Assembly (NCBI GenBank): GCA_029945665.1
Contig: JAQSCZ010000126.1
Coordinates: forward strand, 1-63,959
Source: a bacterium
Lineage (GTDB): Bacteria > Bacteroidota > Bacteroidia > NS11-12g > UBA955
DNA length: 63,959 nucleotides
Direction of reading: 5' to 3'
The notes beneath the pieces are model-generated. The model saw nothing but the letters and a program-made list of their open reading frames with translations. It was not told the DNA's origin and did no database searches. Positions 10,661 through 19,704 of the stretch are shown in pieces; within the stretch, counting starts at the first letter, position 1, and the number at the start of each line of letters is the position of its first letter. A program made the translations under genes and the position numbers.

Positions 10661-11632
10661 ATGGCAAAAACCAAATATTTCTTCAACCCCAAAACCCTCA
10701 GTTATGAAAAATACAAACTGAGTAAGTGGTTTATATTTCTTCGAAGTATTGGGGTTTTCTCATTTTCGGTTATTTTAGGTTTTATATTTTTCATTGTTTT
10801 CTCTCGATTTGTGGATTCTCCTGATGAGAAAAAACTAAAATCAGCCAATACAGAAATTGAAGCGGAGTTAGAAAATGTTGAAAACAGATTAACTGGTTTG
10901 AATACAGAATTGGAAAGAATACGTGAGAAAGATGTCACGGTGTATCGGTCAATTTATGAAAGTGAACCGCTAAACGAGAAGGCATGGCAACAAAGCTTTA
11001 GCAATACAAAAAAGTATAATGAATTAAGAAAATTACCAAATTCAGAACTGCTTGTAGAATTAAATACCAAAATGGATAAGCTCAATCAGCAAATGGATAT
11101 ACAAAGCGAAAGTTTTGATGATTTATTGAAGATGGCTAAAAATAAAAAGGATTATTTAGCTAAAATTCCAGCTATTCAGCCCGTTTCTAACAAGGCTTTA
11201 GATAGAATAGGTTCGGGTTTTGGATATAGAACAGATCCATTTTACAGAACGCAACGTTTTCATGCTGGTATAGATTTTACTGCACCAAGAGGTGTTGAAG
11301 TATATGCTACAGCCGATGGTGTTGTCTCATTAGTAAAAACAGAAATATGGGGGTATGGTCAACATATCATTATTAACCATGGCAATGGTTTTGAAACGTT
11401 ATTTGGACATTTAAGTAAATTTAAAGTCAAAGTTGGTCAGCGCGTTGTAAGAGGTCAACTTATTGGTTTGATTGGCAGCACAGGTAAATCAACCGCCCCA
11501 CATTTGCACTATGAAGTGCACAAAAATGGAGAACCACTTAATCCTGCTTTTTTCTTTTATAATGATTTAACAGACATTGAATATCAAAAAATGTTGGAGC
11601 GAGCTTCTGCGCCTAACCAATCCTTTGATTAA
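10661..11632 (+). CDS. Membrane-anchored M23 family metallopeptidase
   Basis: The 323-residue protein has a transmembrane helix at about residues 24-46, a periplasmic coiled coil at about 60-100, and a C-terminal lysostaphin-type M23 domain. Zinc ligands are visible as H201-x3-D205 in HAGIDF and H283 in APHLHYEV, with H250 and H281 at the active site. Such enzymes cut peptidoglycan peptide cross-links during growth or division. The layout is the standard Bacteroidota form, and all catalytic residues are present. A MerR-type gene follows after 9 bases, in the same operon. Confidence 0.92.
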   Translation: MAKTKYFFNPKTLSYEKYKLSKWFIFLRSIGVFSFSVILGFIFFIVFSRFVDSPDEKKLKSANTEIEAELENVENRLTGLNTELERIREKDVTVYRSIYESEPLNEKAWQQSFSNTKKYNELRKLPNSELLVELNTKMDKLNQQMDIQSESFDDLLKMAKNKKDYLAKIPAIQPVSNKALDRIGSGFGYRTDPFYRTQRFHAGIDFTAPRGVEVYATADGVVSLVKTEIWGYGQHIIINHGNGFETLFGHLSKFKVKVGQRVVRGQLIGLIGSTGKSTAPHLHYEVHKNGEPLNPAFFFYNDLTDIEYQKMLERASAPNQSFD

Positions 11633-11641
11633 TATATCACC

Positions 11642-11983
11642 ATGGATAGTAAAGCTGATTCAACCGATCAAAAACTATTTTATAGGATAGGGGAGCTTGT
11701 TAAATTGCTAGATATTCCCTCTTCAATGCTTAGATTCTGGGAAAAGGAATTCGATTGTTTAAAACAATTAAAAAAAAATAGAAAGGGCGAACGCATGTAT
11801 ACTTTAAAAAATATAGAAGATATAAAATCTATTATTTATTTAGTAAAAACCAAAGGTTATACATTACAAGGTGCCAATGATTTCATGAAAAAGGATGAAG
11901 ATAAAATTAACAAAAACCAACAAGCCTACAATAGCTTAAACAAGATAAAATCATTTCTTGAAGAATTAAAAGAAAATTTATAA
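11642..11983 (+). CDS. MerR family transcriptional regulator
   Basis: The 113-residue protein is essentially a MerR winged helix-turn-helix. It begins FYRIGELVKLLDIPSSMLRFWEKEF and continues with the wing (NRKGERMYTLKNIEDIKSI) and a GYTLQGANDFM helix. There is a short C-terminal helix but no effector-binding domain. Compact MerR proteins next to an M23 peptidase are common in Bacteroidota. The regulated genes are not evident. Confidence 0.88.
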   Translation: MDSKADSTDQKLFYRIGELVKLLDIPSSMLRFWEKEFDCLKQLKKNRKGERMYTLKNIEDIKSIIYLVKTKGYTLQGANDFMKKDEDKINKNQQAYNSLNKIKSFLEELKENL

Positions 11984-12062
11984 CTGCTAAAAATTCCTGT
12001 ATTTTATACGTAATGTAGATAAATATAAGTTTTTATGTAAGAAAATAGCGAAAAAATAATCA

Positions 12063-12070
12063 TAAGTTTG
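12063..12070 (+). promoter_or_regulatory. -7 element before the coiled-coil protein gene
   Basis: TAAGTTTG fits the TAnnTTTG consensus, 20 bases before the ATG at 12091. No clear -33 TTG is present. Confidence 0.45.
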
Positions 12071-12090
12071 TACTATAATCGCATATATAT

Positions 12091-13017
12091 ATGGAAATTC
12101 AACAAAACGAAAAAGACAAAAAAAGTAAAACCTACTTAGCCATTTTAATTGGGGCCTTATTAATACTTAATATTGGTATTGGTGTTAATCTGTATATGTC
12201 TAACCGCAAGAAAAATGAATTGGCAGTTAAAGTAGATACTATTACCTCACAGAACACGCAGTTAACGACTGAATTGCAAGCGGCCGAGAATGAAATTAAA
12301 TCATTACAAGAAGCTAACCAAGGACTTGAAGGTAAATTAACAGAAAGAGATGAAGCCATTGCTCAAAAAATCACACAAATAAAAATCTTATTAAGCAAAG
12401 GCAAATTATCTGCTTCAGAATTGCAAAAAGCCAAATCAGAAATTGCTACCTTACGCAACCAAATTGAAGATTACAAAACACAAATTACGCAATTAACCGA
12501 GAAAAACGCAGAGTTAACTTCCGCTAATGAAGGCTTAAACCAAACCCTTACCGCAGAACAAATGAAAACCGCCGATCAAGCCAGAACCATCGATTCTAAA
12601 AATAGAACCATTGGTTTAGCCAAAAAGTTAAATGCAGGTGTTATCTCAGCTATGGGCGTAAGAGAAAGAAAAATGTTTGGTAAAAAAGAGCTTGAAACAA
12701 ACAAGGCTAATAAAGTTGAAGAAGTAAAGGTGAAATTTACAATCGATAAAAACGAAGTTGCTGATGCTGGTGAAAAAGATATTTTTGTTAAAATTATCGG
12801 TCCAGATGGCTCACCGATAACCACCAAAGTGCAAACAACCAAAGTAGATGGTACTGAAACACTTTATACTGAAAAGAAAACTGTTGATTACAAAAATGAA
12901 AAGAGTGAACAGACAGTATACTGTACTAAGCAAGGTGGATATAAACCAGGTGAATATACTGTGGAAATATTTGCAGAAGGTTATAGAATTGGAACTACTA
13001 AGTTTACCTTAAAATAA
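12091..13017 (+). CDS. Membrane-anchored coiled-coil protein, function unknown
   Basis: The 308-residue protein has one N-terminal transmembrane helix (TYLAILIGALLILNIGIGVNLYM). A long coiled coil follows at about residues 40-165, rich in Gln, Glu, Lys and Leu. A C-terminal beta-rich domain from about residue 210 contains a VKFTIDKNEV strand and a GPDGSPI turn. The topology suggests a periplasmic rod anchored in the inner membrane. I recognise no enzymatic motif. It is a single-gene unit, with its own -7 element upstream and a strong terminator at 13063-13096. Confidence 0.75.
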   Translation: MEIQQNEKDKKSKTYLAILIGALLILNIGIGVNLYMSNRKKNELAVKVDTITSQNTQLTTELQAAENEIKSLQEANQGLEGKLTERDEAIAQKITQIKILLSKGKLSASELQKAKSEIATLRNQIEDYKTQITQLTEKNAELTSANEGLNQTLTAEQMKTADQARTIDSKNRTIGLAKKLNAGVISAMGVRERKMFGKKELETNKANKVEEVKVKFTIDKNEVADAGEKDIFVKIIGPDGSPITTKVQTTKVDGTETLYTEKKTVDYKNEKSEQTVYCTKQGGYKPGEYTVEIFAEGYRIGTTKFTLK

Positions 13018-13062
13018 AAGATTAGATACCATCAATTTTTAGAACAAAAATTTAAATCATAT

Positions 13063-13096
13063 AAGCCGGTCAATTTCAAATTGACCGGCTTTTTTT
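13063..13096 (+). terminator. Rho-independent terminator
   Basis: The perfect 11-bp stem aagccggtcaa/ttgaccggctt encloses a 7-base loop and runs into seven T. It ends the coiled-coil protein gene. Confidence 0.92.
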
Positions 13097-13135
13097 ATAA
13101 ATTGTGAACTTTTAAGTAAATTTTAAATATAAAAT

Positions 13136-14347
13136 ATGTCAGGATTCAAATATAAATATTCGACTTTGGTAGTCATCTTTTTATGCAATGTCATGGCATT
13201 CATGGTATTTTTTAATGCACCTTTAAAAGTAGATGAAGTTGATTACTATCCTCAGATTCTAAAGTATGTGGAAGGCGATTATAGCATGAATCAGGATATT
13301 ACAGCATTCACAACTTATCATGCGTTACTTGCAATTTTCGCAAAGCTTACCGGCCTCACATCTGTTTGGTTTTTTAGAGCCATCAATATGTTATTTGCTT
13401 TTGTCTCCGTAATTGTTTTTATGCGATGTGCCGCTTTAATTGAAAAGAAATGGCCCTCGATGGCCCTTCTTCAGTTTGCGTTCTTTCCCATTATTTTCCC
13501 TTATTTTTTCCTAATTTATACTGATATTTTATCGCTTTTGATGATATTGATTGGGTTGTATTTTTTTCTAAAAAAGAATTATCACTGGGCGGCCATATTT
13601 GCAATTATTGGTAGTTGTGTGAGACAGAATAACATTGTTTGGTTGGCTTTCTTTTGTTTATTGAGCTATGGTGAACCTAATAATTGGAAGTTTAGCGTAA
13701 ATAAAGGGGTCTCTCATTTAATTAAATATTGGACCTTCACGATGGGTTTTATTTTATTCGTTGGTTTTGTAATTATCAATAAAGGTGTGGCTATCGGAGA
13801 TCGGTCTATGCATCCACCATTTGCCTTTCAGCTTGGTAATATTTATTTTTTATTGTTTTGTTTCTGGTTTGTTTTTTTGCCCCTCAATCTTGGAAAATTA
13901 AAAGAGATTACATCGCTTTTCAAAAAATATAAATGGCTTATTCCAGCAATACTTATAGGCTATATCGGTTTCATTTTAACCTTCAATAATTCTCACCCAT
14001 TCAATTACCAATGGGGTGGTTATTTTCTGAGGAATAGAGTACTTATATTTTTCAATACATCACTCTTGCTCAAATCAATATATTTCATTGTTGTGCTCTT
14101 GGCAATTTTTTCAATAAGCCAAATTAAATTGGAACAAAAAAGTTTCTACCTTTTGTATCCAATGATCATTTTATATCTATTACCTTCTTGGTTAATAGAA
14201 CAGCGTTATTATATTATTCCATTTGCTTTGTTTTTATTATTCAGAAAAGAAGCAGATATTAAGACTGAGAAAATACTCACCGTTTGGTTGTGTTTAGCCG
14301 GTTTACTGTGTTTTATTATTATCAATTCAAGCAGATTTTTTCTATAA
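13136..14347 (+). CDS. ALG10/DIE2-like polyprenyl-phosphate-glucose glucosyltransferase
   Basis: The 403-residue polytopic membrane protein resembles the eukaryotic ALG10 alpha-1,2-glucosyltransferase of the ER N-glycan pathway. Recognisable points, in order, are the DE pair at residues 33-34 followed by a Y-x-P-Q and a DIT segment, a FFLIYTDILS helix, CVRQNNIVW around 162-168 (ALG10 has FRQTNIIW), IGDRSMH at 220-226 (ALG10 has IGDRSSH), an HPF segment, and a late QRYYIIPF (ALG10 has FRYFILPY). In eukaryotes the donor is dolichyl-phosphate-glucose. A bacterial enzyme would use a polyprenyl-phosphate sugar to build a surface glycan. It stands alone, with terminators on both sides. Confidence 0.75.
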   Translation: MSGFKYKYSTLVVIFLCNVMAFMVFFNAPLKVDEVDYYPQILKYVEGDYSMNQDITAFTTYHALLAIFAKLTGLTSVWFFRAINMLFAFVSVIVFMRCAALIEKKWPSMALLQFAFFPIIFPYFFLIYTDILSLLMILIGLYFFLKKNYHWAAIFAIIGSCVRQNNIVWLAFFCLLSYGEPNNWKFSVNKGVSHLIKYWTFTMGFILFVGFVIINKGVAIGDRSMHPPFAFQLGNIYFLLFCFWFVFLPLNLGKLKEITSLFKKYKWLIPAILIGYIGFILTFNNSHPFNYQWGGYFLRNRVLIFFNTSLLLKSIYFIVVLLAIFSISQIKLEQKSFYLLYPMIILYLLPSWLIEQRYYIIPFALFLLFRKEADIKTEKILTVWLCLAGLLCFIIINSSRFFL

Positions 14348-14458
14348 GATTGTTTCTTTTAATTCGTGTTGTGTTTTTGAAATGTAATTAAAACAAGATT
14401 TAATCGCATTTAAACAATGAAAAATGAATAACGGATGCAATTAATTTCAATAAAAGTA

Positions 14459-14488
14459 TTGTTATTTTAAAGAAATAGGTTATTTTTG
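14459..14488 (+). promoter_or_regulatory. Consensus Bacteroidota promoter
   Basis: TTG at 14459-14461 and TATTTTTG at 14481-14488 are separated by exactly 19 bases, a perfect match to TTG-N19-TAnnTTTG. It drives the small basic protein gene at 14509. Confidence 0.85.
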
Positions 14489-14508
14489 CACCCTTAAATA
14501 AAAAGATT

Positions 14509-14664
14509 ATGGCAGTTACAAGATTAATGAGAAAAGACAGACGTAATAAAGAATTTACTAGAGTTAGAAAAACTAACCTTAAGAATGTTCGCTCTGTATT
14601 ATATATTCAATCACCATACAAAGGTGTTTCAGGAATTGTATTAGAAGATCAAGAATCTAAGTAA
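14509..14664 (+). CDS. Small basic protein (51 aa), possibly ribosome-associated
   Basis: The frame starts at an ATG 21 bases after a perfect promoter and ends at TAA before a strong terminator, so it is a complete mono-cistronic gene. The product begins MAVTRLMRKDRRNKEFTRVR. It is very rich in Lys and Arg in its first half, with a short hydrophobic C-terminal half (VLYIQSPYKGVSGIVLED). The strong promoter, size and charge suit a ribosomal or RNA-binding protein. I do not recognise it as a named ribosomal protein and infer this role only from composition. Confidence 0.8.
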   Translation: MAVTRLMRKDRRNKEFTRVRKTNLKNVRSVLYIQSPYKGVSGIVLEDQESK

Positions 14665-14683
14665 TTGGATTAACAAATATTGA

Positions 14684-14714
14684 AAATCCCACTCCCTAAG
14701 AGTGGGATTTTTTT
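14684..14714 (+). terminator. Rho-independent terminator
   Basis: The stem aaatcccact/agtgggattt is followed by a T run to 14714, ending the small basic protein gene. Confidence 0.9.
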
Positions 14715-15003
14715 GTTATTATATTCACATTATTCCTAAATTAATTGTAAGAATTTCAATAACACTTAAGCTGAAAAGTTGCCATCCTAAGTCATAAATA
14801 CATTTAACCTCTTCGGATTTTCAGAACATTTACAATTTTCGATTGATAACACTTTCAACCCTTATCACATTTTAGAATTGGTTATATTTTGTTATGCAGA
14901 TTAATAAAGTTGCAAGTTTGCGCATTTAATTTCCATAAATTCACAAAACAATATTTTTTGAAAGTGCACTTGAATAAAAAAAACGTTTCTTTGCAACTCT
15001 AAT
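14715..15003. other. Intergenic stretch before the SulP gene
   Basis: This is AT-rich sequence with no reading frame I can support. It must hold the promoter of the SulP-carbonic anhydrase operon, but I see only a weak -7-like TTTCTTTG at about 14986-14993. Confidence 0.45.
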
Positions 15004-16536
15004 ATGAAATTTTTATTCAAAGAAGATTTTAAATCTTCTATAGTCCTTTATCTTGTAGCGCTTCCACTGTGCCTAGGAATTGCTTTAGCGAGTAAGGCAC
15101 CTATCATTTCTGGAGTAATTGCTGGAATTATAGGAGGAATAATAGTTGGTTTCTTTAGTGGTTCTCACACCAGTGTAAGTGGACCTGCAGCGGGTTTAAC
15201 AATTATCGTAATTACAGGCTTGAAGGATTTACCGGATTTTCAGGCTTTTTTGTTAGCAGTGGTATTGGCGGGGTGTTTTCAATTTATATTGAGTAAACTC
15301 AAAGCTGGAGTTTTAGGAGATTTTATTCCAGGGGCTGTTATCAGTGGCATGTTAGTATCCATTGGGTTATTGCTCGTTCTAAAACAAATACCCCACGCGC
15401 TAGGTTATGATTTTGATTTTGAAGGTGATGAGGAATTTTTACAACAAGATGGTAAAAATACATTTACAGAAATATATTATGCTATTCTTGAGGTTAACTG
15501 GGGTGCTGTATTAATAGCATTATTATCACTCCTTATTCTTATAGGATGGGGTTCTGAAAAACTTGCGAAATACAGTTTTTTTAGATTAATTCCATCCCAA
15601 CTGATTGTAGTTATACTTGGAATCGGTTTAAATACAATATACCAAGACTTTTTTCCTGAAATGGCCCTAAAAGGGTTTCATTTGAGTGATGTACCTATGA
15701 TTGATGCCGAAACCCTCAGTACTTGGAATTTTCCTGACTTTAACCAAATTGGAAACCCAATTGTTTGGAAACTAGCAATTACAATAGCATTTGTTGCAAG
15801 TATAGAGACATTGTTAAGTATCCAAGCAGGTGATAAAATTGACCACCATAAACGAACAACGCCTGCTAACCGCGAGTTATTAGCACAAGGCCTAGGTAAT
15901 ATAACCAGTGGTTTCTTAGGGGGCCTGCCAATAACATCTGTTATTGTGCGTACTTCGGCCAATGTAAACGCAGGTGCTAAAACAAAATTATCTGCGATGC
16001 TCCATGGTTTATTTCTTTTATTAAGTGTTCTTGTTTTAACACCCTATATCAATTTGATTCCTAAAGCAGCCTTGGCAGCTATTTTAATTCATGTGGGCTA
16101 TAAGTTGTCAAAACCATCTATTTTCAAAGAAGAATACAAAAGAAACTTCAACCGATTTGTACCATTCATAATTACCATCATAGCCATACTATTCACCGAT
16201 TTGCTGATTGGGATTATAGTCGGTATTTTGGTAAGCCTGTGTTTTATTTTGATTAGTAATTACAAAACATCGGTAATGTTATACCAAGACCATAGTAATT
16301 ATCTTTTGAGATTTAATAAAGATGTTTCATTTTTAAACAAAATAAATATTAAGAAAATATTAAGTACAATTCCAGATAATTCTCATCTTTTAATCGATTC
16401 GACCAAGGCCGATTTTGTAGATACTGATATCATTGAAGCAGTTGATGATTTCATCACAGCAGCCAATCAAAGAAAAATTATAATTTCAGTTAAAACAACG
16501 GCAACTAAACCAGAATCTCTTTTCAAAACATCATAA
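15004..16536 (+). CDS. SulP family anion (probably bicarbonate) transporter
   Basis: The 510-residue polytopic protein has the SulP fold. The N-terminal SIVLYLVALPLCLGIALASKAP and GIIGGIIVGFFSGSHTSVSGPAAGL segments are typical, followed by about a dozen hydrophobic helices and a short C-terminal STAS-like segment from about residue 440. SulP proteins move sulfate, bicarbonate or other anions. The carbonic anhydrase gene begins at the base after the stop codon, so bicarbonate is the likely substrate: the enzyme would interconvert CO2 and the transported bicarbonate. The anion specificity is inferred from context alone. Confidence 0.9.
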   Translation: MKFLFKEDFKSSIVLYLVALPLCLGIALASKAPIISGVIAGIIGGIIVGFFSGSHTSVSGPAAGLTIIVITGLKDLPDFQAFLLAVVLAGCFQFILSKLKAGVLGDFIPGAVISGMLVSIGLLLVLKQIPHALGYDFDFEGDEEFLQQDGKNTFTEIYYAILEVNWGAVLIALLSLLILIGWGSEKLAKYSFFRLIPSQLIVVILGIGLNTIYQDFFPEMALKGFHLSDVPMIDAETLSTWNFPDFNQIGNPIVWKLAITIAFVASIETLLSIQAGDKIDHHKRTTPANRELLAQGLGNITSGFLGGLPITSVIVRTSANVNAGAKTKLSAMLHGLFLLLSVLVLTPYINLIPKAALAAILIHVGYKLSKPSIFKEEYKRNFNRFVPFIITIIAILFTDLLIGIIVGILVSLCFILISNYKTSVMLYQDHSNYLLRFNKDVSFLNKINIKKILSTIPDNSHLLIDSTKADFVDTDIIEAVDDFITAANQRKIIISVKTTATKPESLFKTS

Positions 16537-17118
16537 ATGGAAATAATTAGTAAAATATTTTTAGAAAATAAAGCATGGGCGGCCGATAAATCCAATATGG
16601 ATAAAGAATATTTTTATAAACTTTCGCTTATTCAAGAACCGGATTTTTTATGGATTGGTTGCTCAGACAGTCGTGTGCCAGCCAATGAGATTACAAATAC
16701 CGAGCCCGGTGAAATGTTTGTTCATCGCAACATCGCTAATGTGGTAGATTTAAATGATATCAACCTAATGAGTGTAATGCAATATGCCGTCGAATACCTT
16801 AAGATAAAGCATATTATTGTTTGTGGGCATTATGGCTGTGGTGGCATCAAGGCAGCAATGTCCAAAGATAGTTTCGGTAAAATGGATATTTGGTTAAGTA
16901 AGATCAAGGAAGTATATAGCCAAAATGTTTCCAGTTTCGATGGCTTAGAAACCGAGGAAGCCCGCTTAAAGAAAATGGTTGAATTGAATGTAATTGCTGG
17001 TGTTAAAAAAATTCAATCTTCTGAATTAATTCAATCCAATCCTGAGATTGTTGTACACGGCTGGGTTTACGATTTGCTCGATGGCATTCTGCACAGAATT
17101 GCCGGCGGAACTACTTAA
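16537..17118 (+). CDS. Beta-class carbonic anhydrase
   Basis: This enzyme interconverts CO2 and bicarbonate using zinc. The 193-residue protein carries the beta-class ligands C42 (CSDSRVPA, with D44), H98 and C101 (HYGCGG), and ends with the conserved HGWVYDLLDG segment. It lacks the last 15-25 residues of many homologues but no active-site part. Its ATG directly abuts the SulP stop codon, so the two are translationally coupled. Its 3' end overlaps the convergent thioredoxin-like gene by 8 bases. Confidence 0.95.
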   Translation: MEIISKIFLENKAWAADKSNMDKEYFYKLSLIQEPDFLWIGCSDSRVPANEITNTEPGEMFVHRNIANVVDLNDINLMSVMQYAVEYLKIKHIIVCGHYGCGGIKAAMSKDSFGKMDIWLSKIKEVYSQNVSSFDGLETEEARLKKMVELNVIAGVKKIQSSELIQSNPEIVVHGWVYDLLDGILHRIAGGTT

Positions 17119-17617
17119 TCAATTTTTTGATCTGTTCCTCTAATTCAAGCTCACTGCCTTCGGTGTAGCCATTGTGAACATAAACAATATTGCCTTGTTG
17201 ATCAATTAATATCACCTGAGGCGGATTATTCACATTCATGGCTCTGGCTAAATCTTTATTCTCATCTGTTAAAATAGTATATGGCCATCCTTTACCGTTT
17301 ACAAATGGCTTAACCTTCGGTATGTTTCTTGAATCATCTATGGTAACTGCAATCAATTCACAGCCATATTTTTTTTGCCAATCGTCATATACATCCAGGA
17401 TATTGTCTAACTCTTTAATACAAGGTCCACACCAAGTTGCCCAAAATGAGATAATCGTAATTTTACCTGTTTTGCCATAATCTTGAATATTAACTGTTTT
17501 GCCATCTATGGTTTTAACATCTACAGAGGGTAAGGTTTGTTTTTGTTTTGTGGTATCATTTGCTTGTGCATTCACAGTACATGTGAGGGCAAGAAGTGAA
17601 AGTATAAATAATCTCAT
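17111..17617 (-). CDS. TlpA/ResA-like periplasmic thioredoxin
   Basis: The 168-residue protein has a signal peptide (MRLFILSLLALTCTVNAQA) and a thioredoxin fold with the redox motif in FWATWCGPC. The later NVNNPPQVILIDQQG carries the cis-Pro loop. Such proteins reduce periplasmic disulfides, for example in cytochrome c maturation or stress resistance. The partner is not identifiable here. It is a single gene convergent with the carbonic anhydrase. Confidence 0.93.
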   Translation of the reverse strand: MRLFILSLLALTCTVNAQANDTTKQKQTLPSVDVKTIDGKTVNIQDYGKTGKITIISFWATWCGPCIKELDNILDVYDDWQKKYGCELIAVTIDDSRNIPKVKPFVNGKGWPYTILTDENKDLARAMNVNNPPQVILIDQQGNIVYVHNGYTEGSELELEEQIKKLIK

Positions 17618-17702
17618 GGTTACAAATAAACAATGTTTATGCCAAAAATAAAACTACAATAAAATAATGCCTATGAGGGACAAAAACGATTACTGGTTAC
17701 AT

Positions 17703-17733
17703 TTGTTTTTATGCTGTTTTTATATTAAATTTG
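17703..17733 (+). promoter_or_regulatory. Promoter of queA
   Basis: TTG at 17703-17705 and TAAATTTG at 17726-17733 are separated by 20 bases, close to the Bacteroidota consensus. The ATG follows 29 bases later. Confidence 0.7.
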
Positions 17734-17762
17734 CACCCTTTTTTACCCATATTATACATTAG

Positions 17763-18809
17763 ATGAAATTATCAAAATTCCAGTTTGAATTGCCAACCAA
17801 CCTAATTGCTCAGGATCCTTCTAAACAACGCGACGAGTGCAAATTAATGGTAGTTGACAGAAAAAGCAGAACCATTCAGCATAAAAAATTTAAAGATATA
17901 CTTGAAATTTTTGATGAAGACGATGTTTTCGTAATGAATAATACCAAGGTTTTTCCTGCCAGAATGTATGGTAACAAAGAAAAAACAGGTGCAAAAATCG
18001 AAGTGTTTCTTTTAAGAGAATTAAATGAAGAACTTAAATTATGGGATGTATTGGTTGATCCAGCTAGAAAAATAAGAGTTGGTAATAAATTGTATTTTGG
18101 CGATGATGACCTGGTAGCAGAGGTAGTTGACAATACTACGAGCAGAGGTAGAACCATACGTTTCCTATTTGACGGCGATAAAGAAGAATTTAATAAAATT
18201 GTTAGAAAATTAGGTGAAACTCCAATTCCTAAATACATTGATAGACCTGTAAAGAAAGAAGACGAAGAGCGTTATCAAACAATTTTTGCTAAAGAAGAAG
18301 GTGCAATTGCACCGCCTACTGCTGGATTGCACTTTAGCAAAGAACTAATGATGCGTTTGGATATTAAAGGGATTAAATTTACGGATGTTACACTTCACCT
18401 AGGCTTAGGAACATTTAGAGATGTTGAAGTTGAAGATTTAACGAAGCATAAAATGGATTCTGAAAGTTATAATATTCCTGAGATAACAGCGGATATTGTT
18501 AACCTTGCCAAAGAAAATAAAAAGCGCGTGGTAGCTGTAGGCTCTAGCGTAATGCGTGCTTTGGAGAGTTCAGTTTCTTCAACAGGTTTATTAAACGCTA
18601 GCAAAGGTTGGACCGATAAATTTATTTTCCCTCCTCACAATTTTGCAATTGCCAATACTTTCATCACAAATTTCCACAGTCCTGAAAGTACACTTTTAAT
18701 GATGAGTGCAGCTTTTGGTGATTATGAATTTATGATGGAAGCCTATAAAGAAGGTATCAAGAAAAAATATAATTTCTTGTGCTATGGCGACGCGATGCTT
18801 ATTCTTTAA
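17763..18809 (+). CDS. queA: S-adenosylmethionine:tRNA ribosyltransferase-isomerase
   Basis: QueA moves the ribosyl part of SAM onto preQ1 in tRNA to form epoxyqueuosine, the penultimate queuosine step. The 348 residues match the family length. Diagnostic segments are [14 protein letters not shown] at the N-terminus, [35 protein letters not shown] and, near the end, [17 protein letters not shown]. It is a single gene with its own promoter. No other queuosine gene is in the window. Confidence 0.97.
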   Translation: MKLSKFQFELPTNLIAQDPSKQRDECKLMVVDRKSRTIQHKKFKDILEIFDEDDVFVMNNTKVFPARMYGNKEKTGAKIEVFLLRELNEELKLWDVLVDPARKIRVGNKLYFGDDDLVAEVVDNTTSRGRTIRFLFDGDKEEFNKIVRKLGETPIPKYIDRPVKKEDEERYQTIFAKEEGAIAPPTAGLHFSKELMMRLDIKGIKFTDVTLHLGLGTFRDVEVEDLTKHKMDSESYNIPEITADIVNLAKENKKRVVAVGSSVMRALESSVSSTGLLNASKGWTDKFIFPPHNFAIANTFITNFHSPESTLLMMSAAFGDYEFMMEAYKEGIKKKYNFLCYGDAMLIL

Positions 18810-18826
18810 GCAATTTCAAATATCTA

Positions 18827-19534
18827 TTAATAGAAAAATTCTTCTTGTTTTTTCAAGTTGGTTAAATTAAAAAGGTAACTTACGGAAATACCTATGTAAC
18901 TGCCTTTATAACCAAGATTGAATAGGGGTTTTGTGTTTTTACTATTGCTGTAAATTCCTAAATTTGTATTATTTCCTAAACCTTGTCTGATAAAGGCACC
19001 AAATACAAATACGTTATTGTTTTTGGCTTCATGGCTTACTTCCAACCCAATATTTAACATGGTATAAAACGTACTTTTAGTTTCTTCTTTAATTCTAAAA
19101 TTACCATTCTCACTTCTAATTTCTCTCTGCGTGGCAGACATAAGATTACTCAATGTGAATCCTATATTCTCACGAATATTTGAAACAGAATTTAAACGCT
19201 GTTTTAGAACAAAATTAATGGGGAATTCAATGAGCGATTGATTTTGTTTTAATTCAACACTTTTATTTAAACTATCATTAAATAAACGATACCCTTTCGA
19301 GGTATATAAGGCATTTACTGTAACACCAATTTTATCACTAAACCCATAATAGGCCATTACACCCAAATTAAAACCCGATTTAAAACGGATAAAATAATTG
19401 TTTGGTATGCTATCTACAACCTTTGGTTTGGATGCAATATAAGCCACAGATGGGCCGAATCTAAAGCCCGTTTGAGCAGGTAAACTGAAATGAATAAAGA
19501 GGAACAAAACAGAAAGTCGGATGGTTAGTTTCAT
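18827..19534 (-). CDS. Outer-membrane beta-barrel protein (PorT-like)
   Basis: The protein begins with a signal peptide (MKLTIRLSVLFLFIHFSLPAQ) and continues with alternating amphipathic strands such as FRFGPSVAYIAS and GFNLGVMAYYGF, and a final YIGISVSYLFNL. This is the pattern of PorT/OMP_b-brl domains. A longer frame reaches back to 19597 but adds a charged tail before the signal peptide, so I chose the ATG at 19534, giving 235 residues. The role is unknown. Confidence 0.78.
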   Translation of the reverse strand: MKLTIRLSVLFLFIHFSLPAQTGFRFGPSVAYIASKPKVVDSIPNNYFIRFKSGFNLGVMAYYGFSDKIGVTVNALYTSKGYRLFNDSLNKSVELKQNQSLIEFPINFVLKQRLNSVSNIRENIGFTLSNLMSATQREIRSENGNFRIKEETKSTFYTMLNIGLEVSHEAKNNNVFVFGAFIRQGLGNNTNLGIYSNSKNTKPLFNLGYKGSYIGISVSYLFNLTNLKKQEEFFY

Positions 19535-19684
19535 TGGTTCAAACTTACAGATTTTTTTATTTTTATTTTTACTTAAAGTCGGTTTAATCTTCAACACCCT
19601 TCTAATGTTTGAAAGTTACGATGTATACAAAGCAATTTCAAGGAATTTATAAAAGTGAATCTTATGAGTTAAACGAATAATGCC

Positions 19685-19692
19685 TATTTTTG
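19685..19692 (+). promoter_or_regulatory. -7 element before the acyl-CoA reductase gene
   Basis: TATTTTTG fits TAnnTTTG and overlaps the first possible start codon of the gene (TTG at 19690), which argues for a later start. No -33 TTG lies at the usual distance. Confidence 0.45.
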
Positions 19693-19704
19693 TTACTTCA
19701 TATT

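Noticed and set aside
19535-19597. Upstream extension of the 18827 barrel protein
   Set aside because: It would put a lysine-rich tail before the signal peptide.
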